Source: Achromobacter xylosoxidans (GTDB lineage: Bacteria; Pseudomonadota; Gammaproteobacteria; Burkholderiales; Burkholderiaceae_B). From it: a stretch of DNA of 64,000 nucleotides. A program made the translations under genes and the position numbers. A model generated the notes under the pieces. That model ran no database searches. It had not been told where the DNA came from and worked only from the letters and a program-made list of their open reading frames with translations. This document shows, in pieces, positions 27,349-37,926 of the stretch; the stretch's first letter is position 1, and every line of letters begins with the position of its first letter. The DNA lies in the NCBI RefSeq assembly GCF_014490035.1, contig NZ_CP061008.1, forward strand, positions 5,084,001-5,148,000. The letters run 5' to 3'.

Positions 27349-28359
27349 TTATGCCAGGTGCCGGGCCACCGCCTGGACCACCTGCCGCACGTCCGCGGCG
27401 GACACGTCCAGGTGCGTGACCAGGCGGGTCGGGCCGCCATACACGGCCCGCATCTGAATGCCGTCGGCAGCCAGCTTGGCGGTGAGTTCCTCGCAGCGCG
27501 CGGGCTCGAATTCCGCGAACACCATGTTGGTGTCCTGGCTCAATACCTTTACGCCCGGAATGGCGCGCAGCCCCTCCGCCAGCAGTCGGGCGTTCTCGTG
27601 GTCTTGCGCCAGGCGTTCCACGTTGTGCTCCAGCGCATACAGGCAAGCCGCGGCCAGCACGCCAGCCTGGCGCAAACCGCCGCCCAGCACCTTGCGCCAG
27701 CGGCGGGCGCGGGCGATGAGTTCGACGCTGCCTACCAGCACCGACCCCACGGGAGCGCCCAGGCCCTTGGAAAAACAAATGGACACCGTATCGAAAGGCG
27801 CGCACAGGTCCGCCACCGGCTTGCCGCTGGCAACCGCCGCATTGAACACGCGGGCGCCGTCCAGATGCGTCGCCAGGCCATGCTGGCGCGCCCAGGCTGT
27901 CGCGGCCTGCACGTAGCTGGCCGGAATCAGCTTTCCGTGGAAAGTGTTCTCCAGCGCCAGCAGCCGGGTACGGGCGAAATGCGCATCGCCCTCGGGCTTG
28001 AGCGCCGCGGCCAACTTGTCCAGCGGCAAGGTGCCATCGGCCGCATGTTCTATGGGCTGCGGCTGGATGCTGCCCAGCACGGCCGCCCCGCCCCCTTCAT
28101 ACTTGTAGGTGTGCGCGAGCTGGCCCACCAGGTACTCGTCGCCCCGCTCGCAATGGGCCATCAGCGCCCCCAGGTTGCTTTGCGTGCCGGACGGGAAGAA
28201 CAGGCCGGCCGCCTTGCCCGTGCGCTCGGCAACCGCCTCCTGCAGGCGGATCACGGTCGGGTCATCGCCCATCACGTCATCGCCCAGGGGCGCGGATACC
28301 ATGGCCTGCAGCATGGCTGCGGATGGCCGGGTGACGGTGTCGCTACGCAGATCGATCAT
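27349..28359 (-). CDS. ltaE: Low-specificity L-threonine aldolase
   Basis: PLP enzyme of 336 residues that splits L-threonine or L-allo-threonine to glycine and acetaldehyde. Key features are the N-terminus MIDLRSDTVTRPSAAM, the GDDVMGDDPTV segment, LENTFHGKLIP, the LDGARVFNAAVASG strand and the Schiff-base lysine in SICFSKGLGAPVGSVLVG. Cytosolic. It converges on the aminotransferase gene 13 nt away and is 38 nt downstream of the DMT exporter, so both may share a transcript. Confidence 0.92.
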   Translation of the reverse strand: MIDLRSDTVTRPSAAMLQAMVSAPLGDDVMGDDPTVIRLQEAVAERTGKAAGLFFPSGTQSNLGALMAHCERGDEYLVGQLAHTYKYEGGGAAVLGSIQPQPIEHAADGTLPLDKLAAALKPEGDAHFARTRLLALENTFHGKLIPASYVQAATAWARQHGLATHLDGARVFNAAVASGKPVADLCAPFDTVSICFSKGLGAPVGSVLVGSVELIARARRWRKVLGGGLRQAGVLAAACLYALEHNVERLAQDHENARLLAEGLRAIPGVKVLSQDTNMVFAEFEPARCEELTAKLAADGIQMRAVYGGPTRLVTHLDVSAADVRQVVQAVARHLA

Positions 28360-28397
28360 GGAATGTCCCAGGATAGGAAAAGGAATTCAAAAAGCGT

Positions 28398-29285
28398 TTA
28401 TTCGGCGCGCGCCGCCGGCGCCGCGCGGCTCACGACCCAGATGCCGGCCAGGATCAGCACCATGCCGCCCAGCTCCGCCGCGGTAGGCTGCTCGGACAGC
28501 AGCGCCCAGGCGAACAGCATCGCCACGACCGGCACGCCCAGGCTGGACAGGCCCGCGATAGACGCTGGCACCAAACGCACCACCAGCAGCCAAAGCAGCC
28601 AGCCCGCGGCCGTCGCGATCAGCACGATGTAGGTCATGCCGGCCCATAGCTGCCAGCCCCACTGGGCGGGCATCTGCGGCACAAGAAAAGCGACCGGCGT
28701 CATGACCAGGCCGCCCAGCAGCATCTGCCAGGCCGTGAAAGTCATCACATCGGGCGCATGGCGTTCGAACATGCGCTTGGACAGCACGGTACCCACGCCC
28801 CAGCACAGGCCGCTGCCCAACCCCAGCAGCACGGGACGGATATCGCCCAGGCCGTTCCAGGGTTCGACGAAGCACACCAGGCCAATGGCGGCCAGCCCGA
28901 TACCCAGTCCATGGCGCGCGGTGGGGCGGTCGCCCAGCAGCCACCATGCGAACAGGATCACCCAGAACGGCATCGTGTACGCCATGAGCGAGACCTTGCC
29001 CACACCGCCCGACACCAGCGCGGTCTGCACAAAGCCCTGGAATCCGGCCGTCTGCGTCAGGCCGATCAACAAGGTCAGCTTCCAGGGCGGCATCGCCAGC
29101 GGCCGCCGCAGCGCGATGACCAGCGCGAACAGCACCAGGCCGCCCGAGACGTAGCGCAGCGCCACGAAGTCGAAGGGGCCGATGTAGGGAACGATCAGTT
29201 TCATCGCGATCCAGCTGCCCGCCCAGACCAGGATGGTGCTGAACATCAGGGCTAGCCCTGCACGATCGAAACTGCTGCGGCTCAC
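28398..29285 (-). CDS. EamA/DMT-superfamily permease
   Basis: Predicted inner-membrane transporter with ten membrane helices in two EamA repeats (295 residues). The GTG at 29285 is preferred, with GGAG 8 nt upstream; a TTG at 29327 lies inside the preceding terminator stem, making it unlikely. Typical DMT sequence is seen at FDFVALRYVSGGLVLFALVIALR and GLVCFVEPWNGLGDIRPVLLG. Members export amino acids, metabolites or drugs, but the substrate cannot be read from sequence. Adjacent threonine aldolase is a possible, unproven link to amino-acid export. Confidence 0.85.
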   Translation of the reverse strand: MSRSSFDRAGLALMFSTILVWAGSWIAMKLIVPYIGPFDFVALRYVSGGLVLFALVIALRRPLAMPPWKLTLLIGLTQTAGFQGFVQTALVSGGVGKVSLMAYTMPFWVILFAWWLLGDRPTARHGLGIGLAAIGLVCFVEPWNGLGDIRPVLLGLGSGLCWGVGTVLSKRMFERHAPDVMTFTAWQMLLGGLVMTPVAFLVPQMPAQWGWQLWAGMTYIVLIATAAGWLLWLLVVRLVPASIAGLSSLGVPVVAMLFAWALLSEQPTAAELGGMVLILAGIWVVSRAAPAARAE

Positions 29286-29316
29286 TGGCACGGCTCCGTA
29301 GGGGAAATTCTGGACG

Positions 29317-29362
29317 CGAAAAAGCAAATACGCCCGTACCGGCGGTTCCGATACGGGCGTAT
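29317..29362 (-). terminator. Terminator after acs
   Basis: An 11-bp perfect stem (ATACGCCCGTA at 29328-29338 with its complement at 29352-29362) and 13-nt loop is followed on the minus strand by a T-rich tract (TTTGCTTTTT). Confidence 0.75.
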
Positions 29363-29437
29363 GACATTATGCGCCTGCCTTGCCGCCTCCGGCGGCCGCA
29401 GGCGGGCCGTTCCCGTCCATCAAGTGGACGGGAACGA

Positions 29438-31417
<1,980 letters not shown>

Positions 31418-31563
31418 GATCTTTGTCTCCAATCGGTAATTCTGTTTGTTTGTGCCGCTTGTTCATTACCCAACCGCAACCGTATCGCCACGCTCTTACG
31501 GGCACCTTACGCAAAATGCGGGCCGGAGCCCGCGGCGCAAGGCCGGCGCGGGGTAATCAAGGC

Positions 31564-31592
31564 GTGCCGCCGCGCTCTCGACGCGGCGGCAC
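31564..31592. other. Strong G+C hairpin between acs and the MFS gene
   Basis: A perfect 11-bp stem (GTGCCGCCGCG at 31564-31574 with its complement at 31582-31592) with a 7-nt loop. No T-run follows on either strand, so it may stabilise or attenuate the message from the upstream prpE-MFS operon rather than terminate it. Confidence 0.5.
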
Positions 31593-31634
31593 CGGACAGT
31601 CCATAAGGATAGCAGCCTGCGCGACCCGCACGCC

Positions 31635-32975
31635 TCAGGCGGCGCGCCGTTCCAGCCCCCGCTTCACGTCCACGCGCGACAAAAGGATGAGGCCGCCCAC
31701 GAAGAACAGGCCGGTGACCAGGATCGCCAGCCGGTGGTTGCCGTGCGTGGCCCAGGTCACCAGGCCGTAGGTCAGCGGACCGATCACCGCGGCCAACTGC
31801 ACCGCGAAGGTCCACAGCGAATAGAACTCGGCCAGCCGGCCGGCGGGAGCCAAGGCGCCGGTCATGGCGCGGCCGGCGCTCTGCGTGGTGCCCATGCACA
31901 ACCCGGCCAAGGTGGCGGCGACCCAGAACACGGGCGCGGTCACGGCGGCGTAGGCCACCAGCACCATCAGGATCCAGCCGCACAGCGTCAGGGCCAGCGC
32001 CGGCTTGTGGCCAATGCGGTCCTGCACGTAGCCGAACGAAAACGCGCCGGCCGCCGCGCCGATGTTCACGGTGAACACCAGCAGCATGATCTGCGGCGTG
32101 GTAAAGCCCATGACCTCCGAGGCATAGACCGCCGCCAGCGTGATTACCACCGAAATCCCCGCCTGGTAGCAGGCGATGCACATGAGCAGGCGGCGGAACT
32201 CCGGAAAGTGCTGGCCGGTTTCGCGCCAGGCATAGGCCAGGCGCTTGAGCATGTGCAGCGCGTCCTGCTTGCCAGCCTGCGGTTTCGCGCGTTCGCGCAG
32301 CAGGAAGAAGGATGGCAGCGCCGCCAGCGCGAACACCGCGCAGGTGACCACGATCACCCACGGCACGAAATGCTCGGCGGTTTCACCGCGCCCCTCGGCC
32401 AGCGTCACGACCACCAGCGACAGGCCCAGCGTGAGCATGCCGCCGCAATAGCCGAAGCTCCAGCCCCAGCCCGAAACCCGCCCCAGCGCGGAGGGCCGCG
32501 CGAGTTCCGGCAGGAAGGCCGCGACCACGGACTCGCCGACGCAATAGCAGTAGTTGGAAACGACGATGGCGGCCAGCGCCAGCCAGACGTCCCCAGGCCC
32601 AGCCTGCGTCAGCACCAGCGTGGCGGCCACGCAGCCCACCGTGCTCGTAAAGAGCAAGCGACGCTTGCTGGCGCGCGCATCGGCGCGGGCGCCCAGCGTG
32701 GGCATGGTCAGCATGATGAGCAGGTAGGACAGCGACAGCGCCGCGGTCCAGGCCAGCGTGGCCCACGGGGCGCGCCCGCCGACCACACCGACGAAATAAG
32801 TGCTGAACACCGCCGTGAGGATCACGGTGGTGTAGCCAGAATTGGCGAAGTCGTACATGGCCCAGGCCCAGACCTCGCGTTTGGCCACACCGGGATTCAG
32901 GGGGCCGTCGCCCCCTGGCCCGGCGTTCTGCGCGGACGCGCCGGCCGGCGCATCCGACGGCTCGCCGTGGCTCAT
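31635..32975 (-). CDS. MFS transporter, UMF1/Atg22-like family
   Basis: Inner-membrane protein of 446 residues with about twelve membrane helices. The N-terminal MYDFANSGYTTVILTAVFSTYF and the DARASKRRLLF loop resemble the UMF1 (Atg22-related) family. Its ATG overlaps the stop of the GlcG-like gene by 4 nt (ATGA). It is the last gene of the prpE-glcG-like-MFS operon. Substrate unknown; the co-transcribed acyl-CoA synthetase suggests a short-chain carboxylate or a metabolite of it. Confidence 0.85.
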   Translation of the reverse strand: MSHGEPSDAPAGASAQNAGPGGDGPLNPGVAKREVWAWAMYDFANSGYTTVILTAVFSTYFVGVVGGRAPWATLAWTAALSLSYLLIMLTMPTLGARADARASKRRLLFTSTVGCVAATLVLTQAGPGDVWLALAAIVVSNYCYCVGESVVAAFLPELARPSALGRVSGWGWSFGYCGGMLTLGLSLVVVTLAEGRGETAEHFVPWVIVVTCAVFALAALPSFFLLRERAKPQAGKQDALHMLKRLAYAWRETGQHFPEFRRLLMCIACYQAGISVVITLAAVYASEVMGFTTPQIMLLVFTVNIGAAAGAFSFGYVQDRIGHKPALALTLCGWILMVLVAYAAVTAPVFWVAATLAGLCMGTTQSAGRAMTGALAPAGRLAEFYSLWTFAVQLAAVIGPLTYGLVTWATHGNHRLAILVTGLFFVGGLILLSRVDVKRGLERRAA

Positions 32976-33379
32976 AGGCCCAGGGCGGCGATGCCAGCTT
33001 GAGCGATCAGCACGTCTTCGCTCGACTTCACGCCCGACACGCCGACCGCGCCGACCACGTGGCCATCGGCCACGACCGGCACGCCGCCTTCCAGCAGGCC
33101 GTCGATCAAGGGGGCCGACAGGAACGAGTAGCGGCCGTTGTTGATCATTTCCTCGTAGACGCGCGATTCGCGGCGGCCGAGCGCCGCGGTCTTGGCCTTG
33201 GCCGGCGCGATGTGCGCCGAAATCGGAGCCGCGCCGTCCAGGCGCAGCATGCCCAGCAGATGGCCGCCATCATCGACCACGGAGATCGTGACGGCCCACT
33301 TGTTCTGCAGGGCGTGTGCTTCGGCCGCAGCCAAAATCTTCTTGACGTCTTCGGCGCTCAGCACGGGCTTGGTATTCAT
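32972..33379 (-). CDS. GlcG/HbpS-like heme-binding family protein
   Basis: A 135-residue single-domain protein with a GlcG-type fold (DUF336). Landmarks are VLSAEDVKKILAAAEAHALQNKW, TISVVDDGGHLLGMLRLDGA, PISAHIAPAKAKTAALGR, and the C-terminal GGVPVVADGHVVGAVGVSG. The family includes the glycolate operon protein GlcG and the heme sensor-associated HbpS of Streptomyces. The start at 33379 overlaps the prpE stop by 4 nt, and the stop overlaps the MFS start, so three genes are translationally coupled. No signal peptide; its role is unknown. Confidence 0.88.
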   Translation of the reverse strand: MNTKPVLSAEDVKKILAAAEAHALQNKWAVTISVVDDGGHLLGMLRLDGAAPISAHIAPAKAKTAALGRRESRVYEEMINNGRYSFLSAPLIDGLLEGGVPVVADGHVVGAVGVSGVKSSEDVLIAQAGIAALGL

Positions 33380-35265
33380 TGCAGCGACTCCTTTATTTGT
33401 TCCAGGGCGGTGGGATCTTCTATGGTGGTCAGATCGCCGGGATCGCGTCCTTCGCATACCGCGACGATCGCGCGGCGCAGGACCTTGCCGGAACGGGTCT
33501 TGGGCAATGCGCCCACGAACCGGATCCTGGCGGGCCTCGCCACCGCTCCCAGCTGCTCTTCCACCAGCCGCATGATATCGCCTTCCAGGCGCTTTGCCCC
33601 TTCTTCAGTCTCGGCCCCGGCGGGATTCTTGAGCACGGCGAACGCCATCGCGACCTGGCCCTTGAGCGAGTCCGCCACGCCCACCACCGCGCACTCGGCA
33701 ATCGCGTTGTGGCTGTTGACGGATTCCTCGATCTCGCGCGTACCCAGCCGGTGGCCCGCCACGTTGATCACATCGTCCGTGCGGCCCAGGATGAACCAGT
33801 AGCCGTCGGCGTCCACCAGCCCCCAATCGAAGGTCGAATACACCTGGCGGCCGGGAATGGACGTGAAGTAGGTCTGCACGAAACGCTCGTCGTCGCCCCA
33901 GATGGTGGACATGGCGCCCGGCGGCAGCGGCGGCACGATGGCCACCACGCCTTTCTGGTCGGGGCCCAGGTCCTCGCCGGTGGACTCGCTGACGATGCGC
34001 GCGTCAAAACCGTACACCGGGAACGACGGGCTGCCGAAGCGCGTCGGGACTTTTTCCACGCCAGGCTGGGCCGACAGGATCGGCCAGCCCGATTCCGTCT
34101 GCCAGTAATTGTCGATGATGGGCTTGCCCAGGCCCCCTGAAATCCATTGCGCGGTCGGCTCGTCCAGCGGTTCGCCCGCCAGGTAGACCGCGCGCAACGA
34201 GGACAGGTCGTGGCGCTTGAGCAGCTCCGGATCCTGGCGCTTGAGCACGCGCACCGCCGTCGGCGCCGAGAACAGGGTGTTCACGCCGAACTGCTCCACC
34301 AGCTTCCACAGGATGGCGCCGTCCGGACGCACCGGCGTGCCTTCATACAGCACCGTCGCCTGCCCGCCGATCAGGGGGCCGTAGATGATGTAGGAGTGGC
34401 CGACCACCCAGCCGATGTCGCTGGTGCAGAAGAAGGTATCGCCAGCGCGGCCGTCGAACAGGTATTCCATGGACGAGGCCAGCGCCACGGCGTAGCCGCC
34501 GGTATCGCGCTGCACGCCCTTGGGCTTGCCGGTGGTGCCGGAGGTATAGAGGATGTAGCTGGGCTCCGAGGACTCCAGCCATTCCACAGGCACCCGCGCG
34601 CCCAGATGCCGCTGGCGCAGGGTCGCGTAATCCAGGTCGCGTCCTGCGACGGGTTCGAACGGCGCCAGGCCGCGGTCGAACACCACCACCGAGGCCGGCG
34701 GCGTCTTGGCCAGCGCCAGTGCGCGGTCCAGCAGGGGCTTGTAGGGCACGACCTTGCCGCCGCGCGAACCGCCGTCGGTGCAGACCACCACCTTGGGCGC
34801 CGCGTCGTCAATGCGCTGGGCCAGGTTGACCGAGGCGAAGCCGCCAAACACCACCGAGTGCACCGCGCCGATCCGCGCGCACGCCAGCATGGTGAACACG
34901 GCTTCCGGCACCATGGGCATGTACAGCAGCACCCGGTCGCCGCGCCCCACCCCCAGCTCCTTGAGCATGGCCGCGGCGGCGTTGACCTCTTCGTACATTT
35001 CCTGGCGCGTGTAGACACGCTCCCGGTCGACCTCGGTGGACACCCAGATCAGGGCCGGCGCGTCGGCCTGGGTCGGCAGCCAGCGGTCGACGGCGTTGTA
35101 ACAGAGATTGGTGCGCCCGCCCGTGAACCACTTGGCGAACGGCGGCCGGGAGAAGTCCAGCACGGACTCGAAAGGCGTCTCCCAGTGGATGCGGCCGGCC
35201 TCTTCCCGCCAGAAAGCGTCGCGGTCGTGTATCGAGCGGTAATGGAAATCCCGGGTTTTTTGCAT
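33376..35265 (-). CDS. prpE: Propionyl-CoA synthetase (propionate-CoA ligase)
   Basis: AMP-forming acyl-CoA synthetase of 629 residues, PrpE type by length and N-terminus (FWREEAGRIHWETPFESVLDFSRPPFAKWFTGGRTNLCYNAVDRWL). The adenylation motif [19 protein letters not shown] and the C-terminal acetylation-site lysine in PKTRSGKVLRRAI are intact. A good SD (AGGAG) precedes the ATG by 6 nt. First gene of a three-gene operon with a GlcG-like protein and an MFS transporter. Real substrate could be propionate or another short-chain acid. No 2-methylcitrate genes lie in this window, so propionate catabolism would have to be completed elsewhere. Confidence 0.93.
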   Translation of the reverse strand: MQKTRDFHYRSIHDRDAFWREEAGRIHWETPFESVLDFSRPPFAKWFTGGRTNLCYNAVDRWLPTQADAPALIWVSTEVDRERVYTRQEMYEEVNAAAAMLKELGVGRGDRVLLYMPMVPEAVFTMLACARIGAVHSVVFGGFASVNLAQRIDDAAPKVVVCTDGGSRGGKVVPYKPLLDRALALAKTPPASVVVFDRGLAPFEPVAGRDLDYATLRQRHLGARVPVEWLESSEPSYILYTSGTTGKPKGVQRDTGGYAVALASSMEYLFDGRAGDTFFCTSDIGWVVGHSYIIYGPLIGGQATVLYEGTPVRPDGAILWKLVEQFGVNTLFSAPTAVRVLKRQDPELLKRHDLSSLRAVYLAGEPLDEPTAQWISGGLGKPIIDNYWQTESGWPILSAQPGVEKVPTRFGSPSFPVYGFDARIVSESTGEDLGPDQKGVVAIVPPLPPGAMSTIWGDDERFVQTYFTSIPGRQVYSTFDWGLVDADGYWFILGRTDDVINVAGHRLGTREIEESVNSHNAIAECAVVGVADSLKGQVAMAFAVLKNPAGAETEEGAKRLEGDIMRLVEEQLGAVARPARIRFVGALPKTRSGKVLRRAIVAVCEGRDPGDLTTIEDPTALEQIKESLQ

Positions 35266-35375
35266 TTATGTCTCCTGTTATCTTTCTTAGGCCTTAAGGC
35301 TGATTGATTTCTTCTCTGATCCTTCGGCCATTCTGGTAGGCAAACCTTGCACGAGGCTTGCCGCAAGTCAAAATG

Positions 35376-35449
35376 TTCTACCAAATGTCCACGCTGCATG
35401 GACATTAACGCCGGTTTCGTAACGAACTGGTCTTAAAAGTTTGGTAGAA
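35376..35449. promoter_or_regulatory. Inverted-repeat cluster in the prpE/NlpC divergent spacer
   Basis: TTCTACCAAA (35376-35385) and TTTGGTAGAA (35440-35449) are perfect complements, and AATGTCCA/TGGACATT (35384-35391 and 35399-35406) form an internal hairpin. A third, partial TTCTGGTAGG copy lies near 35334-35343. This is the longest spacer of the window (about 287 bases); it contains nothing that looks coding. Operator or RNA-structure roles are possible. Confidence 0.45.
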
Positions 35450-35552
35450 TCCCCGCGAAGTTGTAGAACAATGTTGATTTTGCTGACATCTCGGCCACAT
35501 TCACGGCGAATTCCGTGTTTTTTGCCGTTATCTGCAAATCACCCCCAGGCGC

Positions 35553-36212
35553 ATGCATCGACACTCCAACCACGCGAGACTGAATCCTTCCTCCGGCCAA
35601 GCAACTCGCGGTCTGCGCTTGCTGGCGTTGGTTGCATGCGTGGTGGGTCTGGCAGGTTGTGCCGCTACAAATCAAAAGTCAACCGCCCATACGTCCGAGA
35701 TTGACCCCTACGAGACGGAATGGGTCGCCACCTCCGATGATCCCATCGGCGTACTGGTAAGCCAGAAATTCAAGCGCGAACGCCAGAAGACCCACTCGGG
35801 CGTCAATAGCGACAACGCCCTGGTCAGCGAAGCCCTGAACCATCTTGGCATCCGCTACCGCTTCGGCGGCAACTCCCCCGACACCGGATTCGACTGCAGC
35901 GGCTTGGTCACGTACACCGCCGAACGCTCGCTGGGCCTGAAGCTGCCCCGCAACGCCGCCGAAATGGCGCAGCAAGGCGTCTCGATCGCCAAGAACGAAC
36001 TGAAGGCTGGCGACCTGGTCTTCTTCAATACGCTGGGCCGCCGCTACTCGCACGTGGGCATCTACCTGGGCGACGACCGCTTCGTGCACTCGCCCAGCGC
36101 CGGCGGCGTGGTCCGCGTGGAAAACATGACCATGGCCTACTGGTCCAAGCGCTACAACGGCGCGCGCCGCCTGGACAACAGCCTGATGGCTTCCGCCCGC
36201 GCCTCCAACTGA
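35553..36212 (+). CDS. NlpC/P60 (C40) family cell-wall hydrolase lipoprotein
   Basis: Peptidoglycan gamma-D-glutamyl-endopeptidase candidate of 219 residues. A lipoprotein signal peptide ends in the lipobox LAGC (Cys36). The NlpC/P60 domain spans about residues 85-205. The catalytic cysteine is in DCSGL (Cys115), and the catalytic His in YSHVGIY (His167), with HSPSAGG (His179) as the third polar residue. It is presumably anchored in the outer membrane and cuts stem peptides. A transcription terminator follows. The spacer upstream carries the repeat cluster noted above. Confidence 0.9.
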   Translation: MHRHSNHARLNPSSGQATRGLRLLALVACVVGLAGCAATNQKSTAHTSEIDPYETEWVATSDDPIGVLVSQKFKRERQKTHSGVNSDNALVSEALNHLGIRYRFGGNSPDTGFDCSGLVTYTAERSLGLKLPRNAAEMAQQGVSIAKNELKAGDLVFFNTLGRRYSHVGIYLGDDRFVHSPSAGGVVRVENMTMAYWSKRYNGARRLDNSLMASARASN

Positions 36213-36253
36213 TACGCTCCCAGGATAGCCGCCAGGCTCTCCCCGCCACAAGC

Positions 36254-36292
36254 AAAACGCCGCCGGACTTTCCAGTCCGGCGGCGTTTTTTT
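36254..36292 (+). terminator. Rho-independent terminator after the NlpC/P60 gene
   Basis: A long perfect stem, AAAACGCCGCCGGACT (36254-36269) with its complement (36274-36289), 4-nt loop and T-run. The matching A-run at the left makes it usable in both directions, also for the convergent DUF2325 gene. Confidence 0.9.
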
Positions 36293-36369
36293 ACATCTCT
36301 TCGCGGCGTTTTGGGCCGCAGGCCGTTCCGGCCTCCCCAGTTTTTGTTAGGCGGCGGCAGACCGTGTTT

Positions 36370-36693
36370 TCAATGCACCGAGCCTGCCCGCTGGCACAGG
36401 CCGCATTGCTGCAGGGCCTGCTGCATGCTGCACACCGAACGCCGACAAGCGACGACCCGGATACCGCCACGTTGCGCGGCGTTGCGGAAGGTTTTCATGA
36501 CGTTATGGCCCAGGAAGTCGGTCAGCAGGATGACCAGCTGGGTGCCCGAGGGCAGTTGCAACGTCTTCTTTTGATGCGAGGGATCACGCCCGCTGATGTG
36601 GTGCGTGATCGAAATGTTGTGCCCTTTGAGCAGATCCGGAATGTTGCCGAGGCGGTCGGCGCCCACTACCACTGCACTTAATCCTGCCGTCAT
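36370..36693 (-). CDS. DUF2325 domain-containing protein
   Basis: A 107-residue protein starting at 36693 behind TGAGG. The sequence MTAGLSAVVVGADRLGNIPDLLKG, HHISGRDPSH and LLTDFLGHNVMKTFRNAAQRGGIRVVACRRSVCSM is characteristic of the DUF2325 family, which resembles a small Rossmann-like fold with conserved Cys residues near the C-terminus (here CRRSVCSMQQALQQCGLC). Function is unknown. It has an excellent promoter with a Fur-box candidate, suggesting iron-starvation control. Stands alone, convergent with the NlpC/P60 gene. Confidence 0.85.
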   Translation of the reverse strand: MTAGLSAVVVGADRLGNIPDLLKGHNISITHHISGRDPSHQKKTLQLPSGTQLVILLTDFLGHNVMKTFRNAAQRGGIRVVACRRSVCSMQQALQQCGLCQRAGSVH

Positions 36694-36725
36694 GATGAAC
36701 CTCACTGGGTCGTTGAGACTGGATG

Positions 36726-36755
36726 TAATGATAATGATTCCTATTTTTTAGTCAA
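36726..36755 (-). promoter_or_regulatory. Promoter with Fur-box candidate for the DUF2325 gene
   Basis: On the minus strand TTGACT (36750-36755) is followed 16 nt later by the -10 TATCAT (36728-36733). The -10 lies inside AATCATTATCATTA (36726-36739), a good match to two or three Fur hexamers (NATWAT type). Fur repression under iron-replete conditions is inferred. Confidence 0.6.
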
Positions 36756-36887
36756 CTCAAATGAGATCCGTTCTTATTTAATTATTTTTATGAGCATATG
36801 GAAGGGGATAGGGCGGACCGTGTCGCGGCAAGAAAAAGGCGCGCCGCCCAACGGCGTCGCGCCTCTGATCCCCGAGGACACGGCCTG

Positions 36888-37832
36888 CTACTTGGGCGTC
36901 CCCTGCACCGCTTCCGTCACCACCGCGCGGGTCAGCGAAGGCGCCAGCATCTCCAGGAAGGTGTAGACGTAGTCGCGCAGAAACACCCCTGCCTTCACGC
37001 CCACGCGGGTCGTATGCGTGCCGAACAGATGGCCCACCGGCAGGCCCACCAGATTGCTGTCGCGGCGCGGATCGTAGGCCACGCCAGCGATGATGCCGAT
37101 GCCCAGGCCCACGTCGACATAGGTCTTGATGACATCGGCATCGATGGCTTCCAGCACGATGTCGGGATGGATGCCCTGGTTGGCGAAGATCTCATCGATG
37201 GTGCTGCGGCCGGTGAAGGCGCGGTCATAGGTCACGATGGGATATTCGGCCAGTTGCGCCAGCGACAGGCGCTTGGCGGCGCTGGAGGTCAGTTCGGCCA
37301 GGGGATGATCCGGGCGCACCACCACGGTGTGTTCCCAGGCATAGACCGGCAAGGTCGCGAGGCCCGGCGTCAAGGCCAGTGATTCCGTCGCCAGTGCCAG
37401 GTCGGCCTGTTCGTGCAGGACCATCTCGGCCAGTTGCGCGGGGCTGCCTTCGGCCAGCGACAGGTGCACCTTGGGGAATTGCTTGCGGAATGCGGGAATC
37501 ACGCGGGGCAGCAGATAGCGCGCCTGGGTGTGGGTGCAAGCGATGACCAGGCCGCCCTCGTCGCGGCGCGCGAACTCGTCGCTGACCTTCTTCAGGTTGT
37601 CCACTTCGCGCATGATGCGGTCGATGACCTGCGACACCGCCAGGCCGGGCTTGGTCAGCCCCTTGATGCGCTTGCCGTGCCGTTCGAAGATCTTGATGCC
37701 CAGTTCGTCCTCGAACTCGATGATCGCCTTGGAAACGCCGGGCTGCGAGGTGTAGAGCATCCGGGCGGCTTCGGTCAGATTGAAGTCGCGCCGGATGGTT
37801 TCGCGGACAAAACGAAATTGCTGCAGGTTCAT
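36888..37832 (-). CDS. cysB: CysB-family LysR regulator of sulfur assimilation
   Basis: The 314-residue protein is CysB by its N-terminal helix-turn-helix MNLQQFRFVRETIRRDFNLTEAARMLYTSQPGVSKAIIEFEDELG and the effector-domain segment THTQARYLLPRVIPAFRKQFPKVHLSLAEGSP, which binds N-acetylserine or related inducers and sulfate in the family. It activates cysteine biosynthesis and sulfur-source genes. Its upstream spacer (37833-37926) is AT-rich with TTATAAGT/ACTTAT repeats, possible autoregulatory sites. No sulfur-assimilation genes are adjacent in this window. Confidence 0.92.
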   Translation of the reverse strand: MNLQQFRFVRETIRRDFNLTEAARMLYTSQPGVSKAIIEFEDELGIKIFERHGKRIKGLTKPGLAVSQVIDRIMREVDNLKKVSDEFARRDEGGLVIACTHTQARYLLPRVIPAFRKQFPKVHLSLAEGSPAQLAEMVLHEQADLALATESLALTPGLATLPVYAWEHTVVVRPDHPLAELTSSAAKRLSLAQLAEYPIVTYDRAFTGRSTIDEIFANQGIHPDIVLEAIDADVIKTYVDVGLGIGIIAGVAYDPRRDSNLVGLPVGHLFGTHTTRVGVKAGVFLRDYVYTFLEMLAPSLTRAVVTEAVQGTPK

Positions 37833-37926
37833 GAATTGGCCCCTGTTAGACGGGCCAATTATAAGTAATAAGGGCGCCTTGTTATATAACTTATTTATAT
37901 AAGCTTACATGCAAGGCGTCCCCAGT

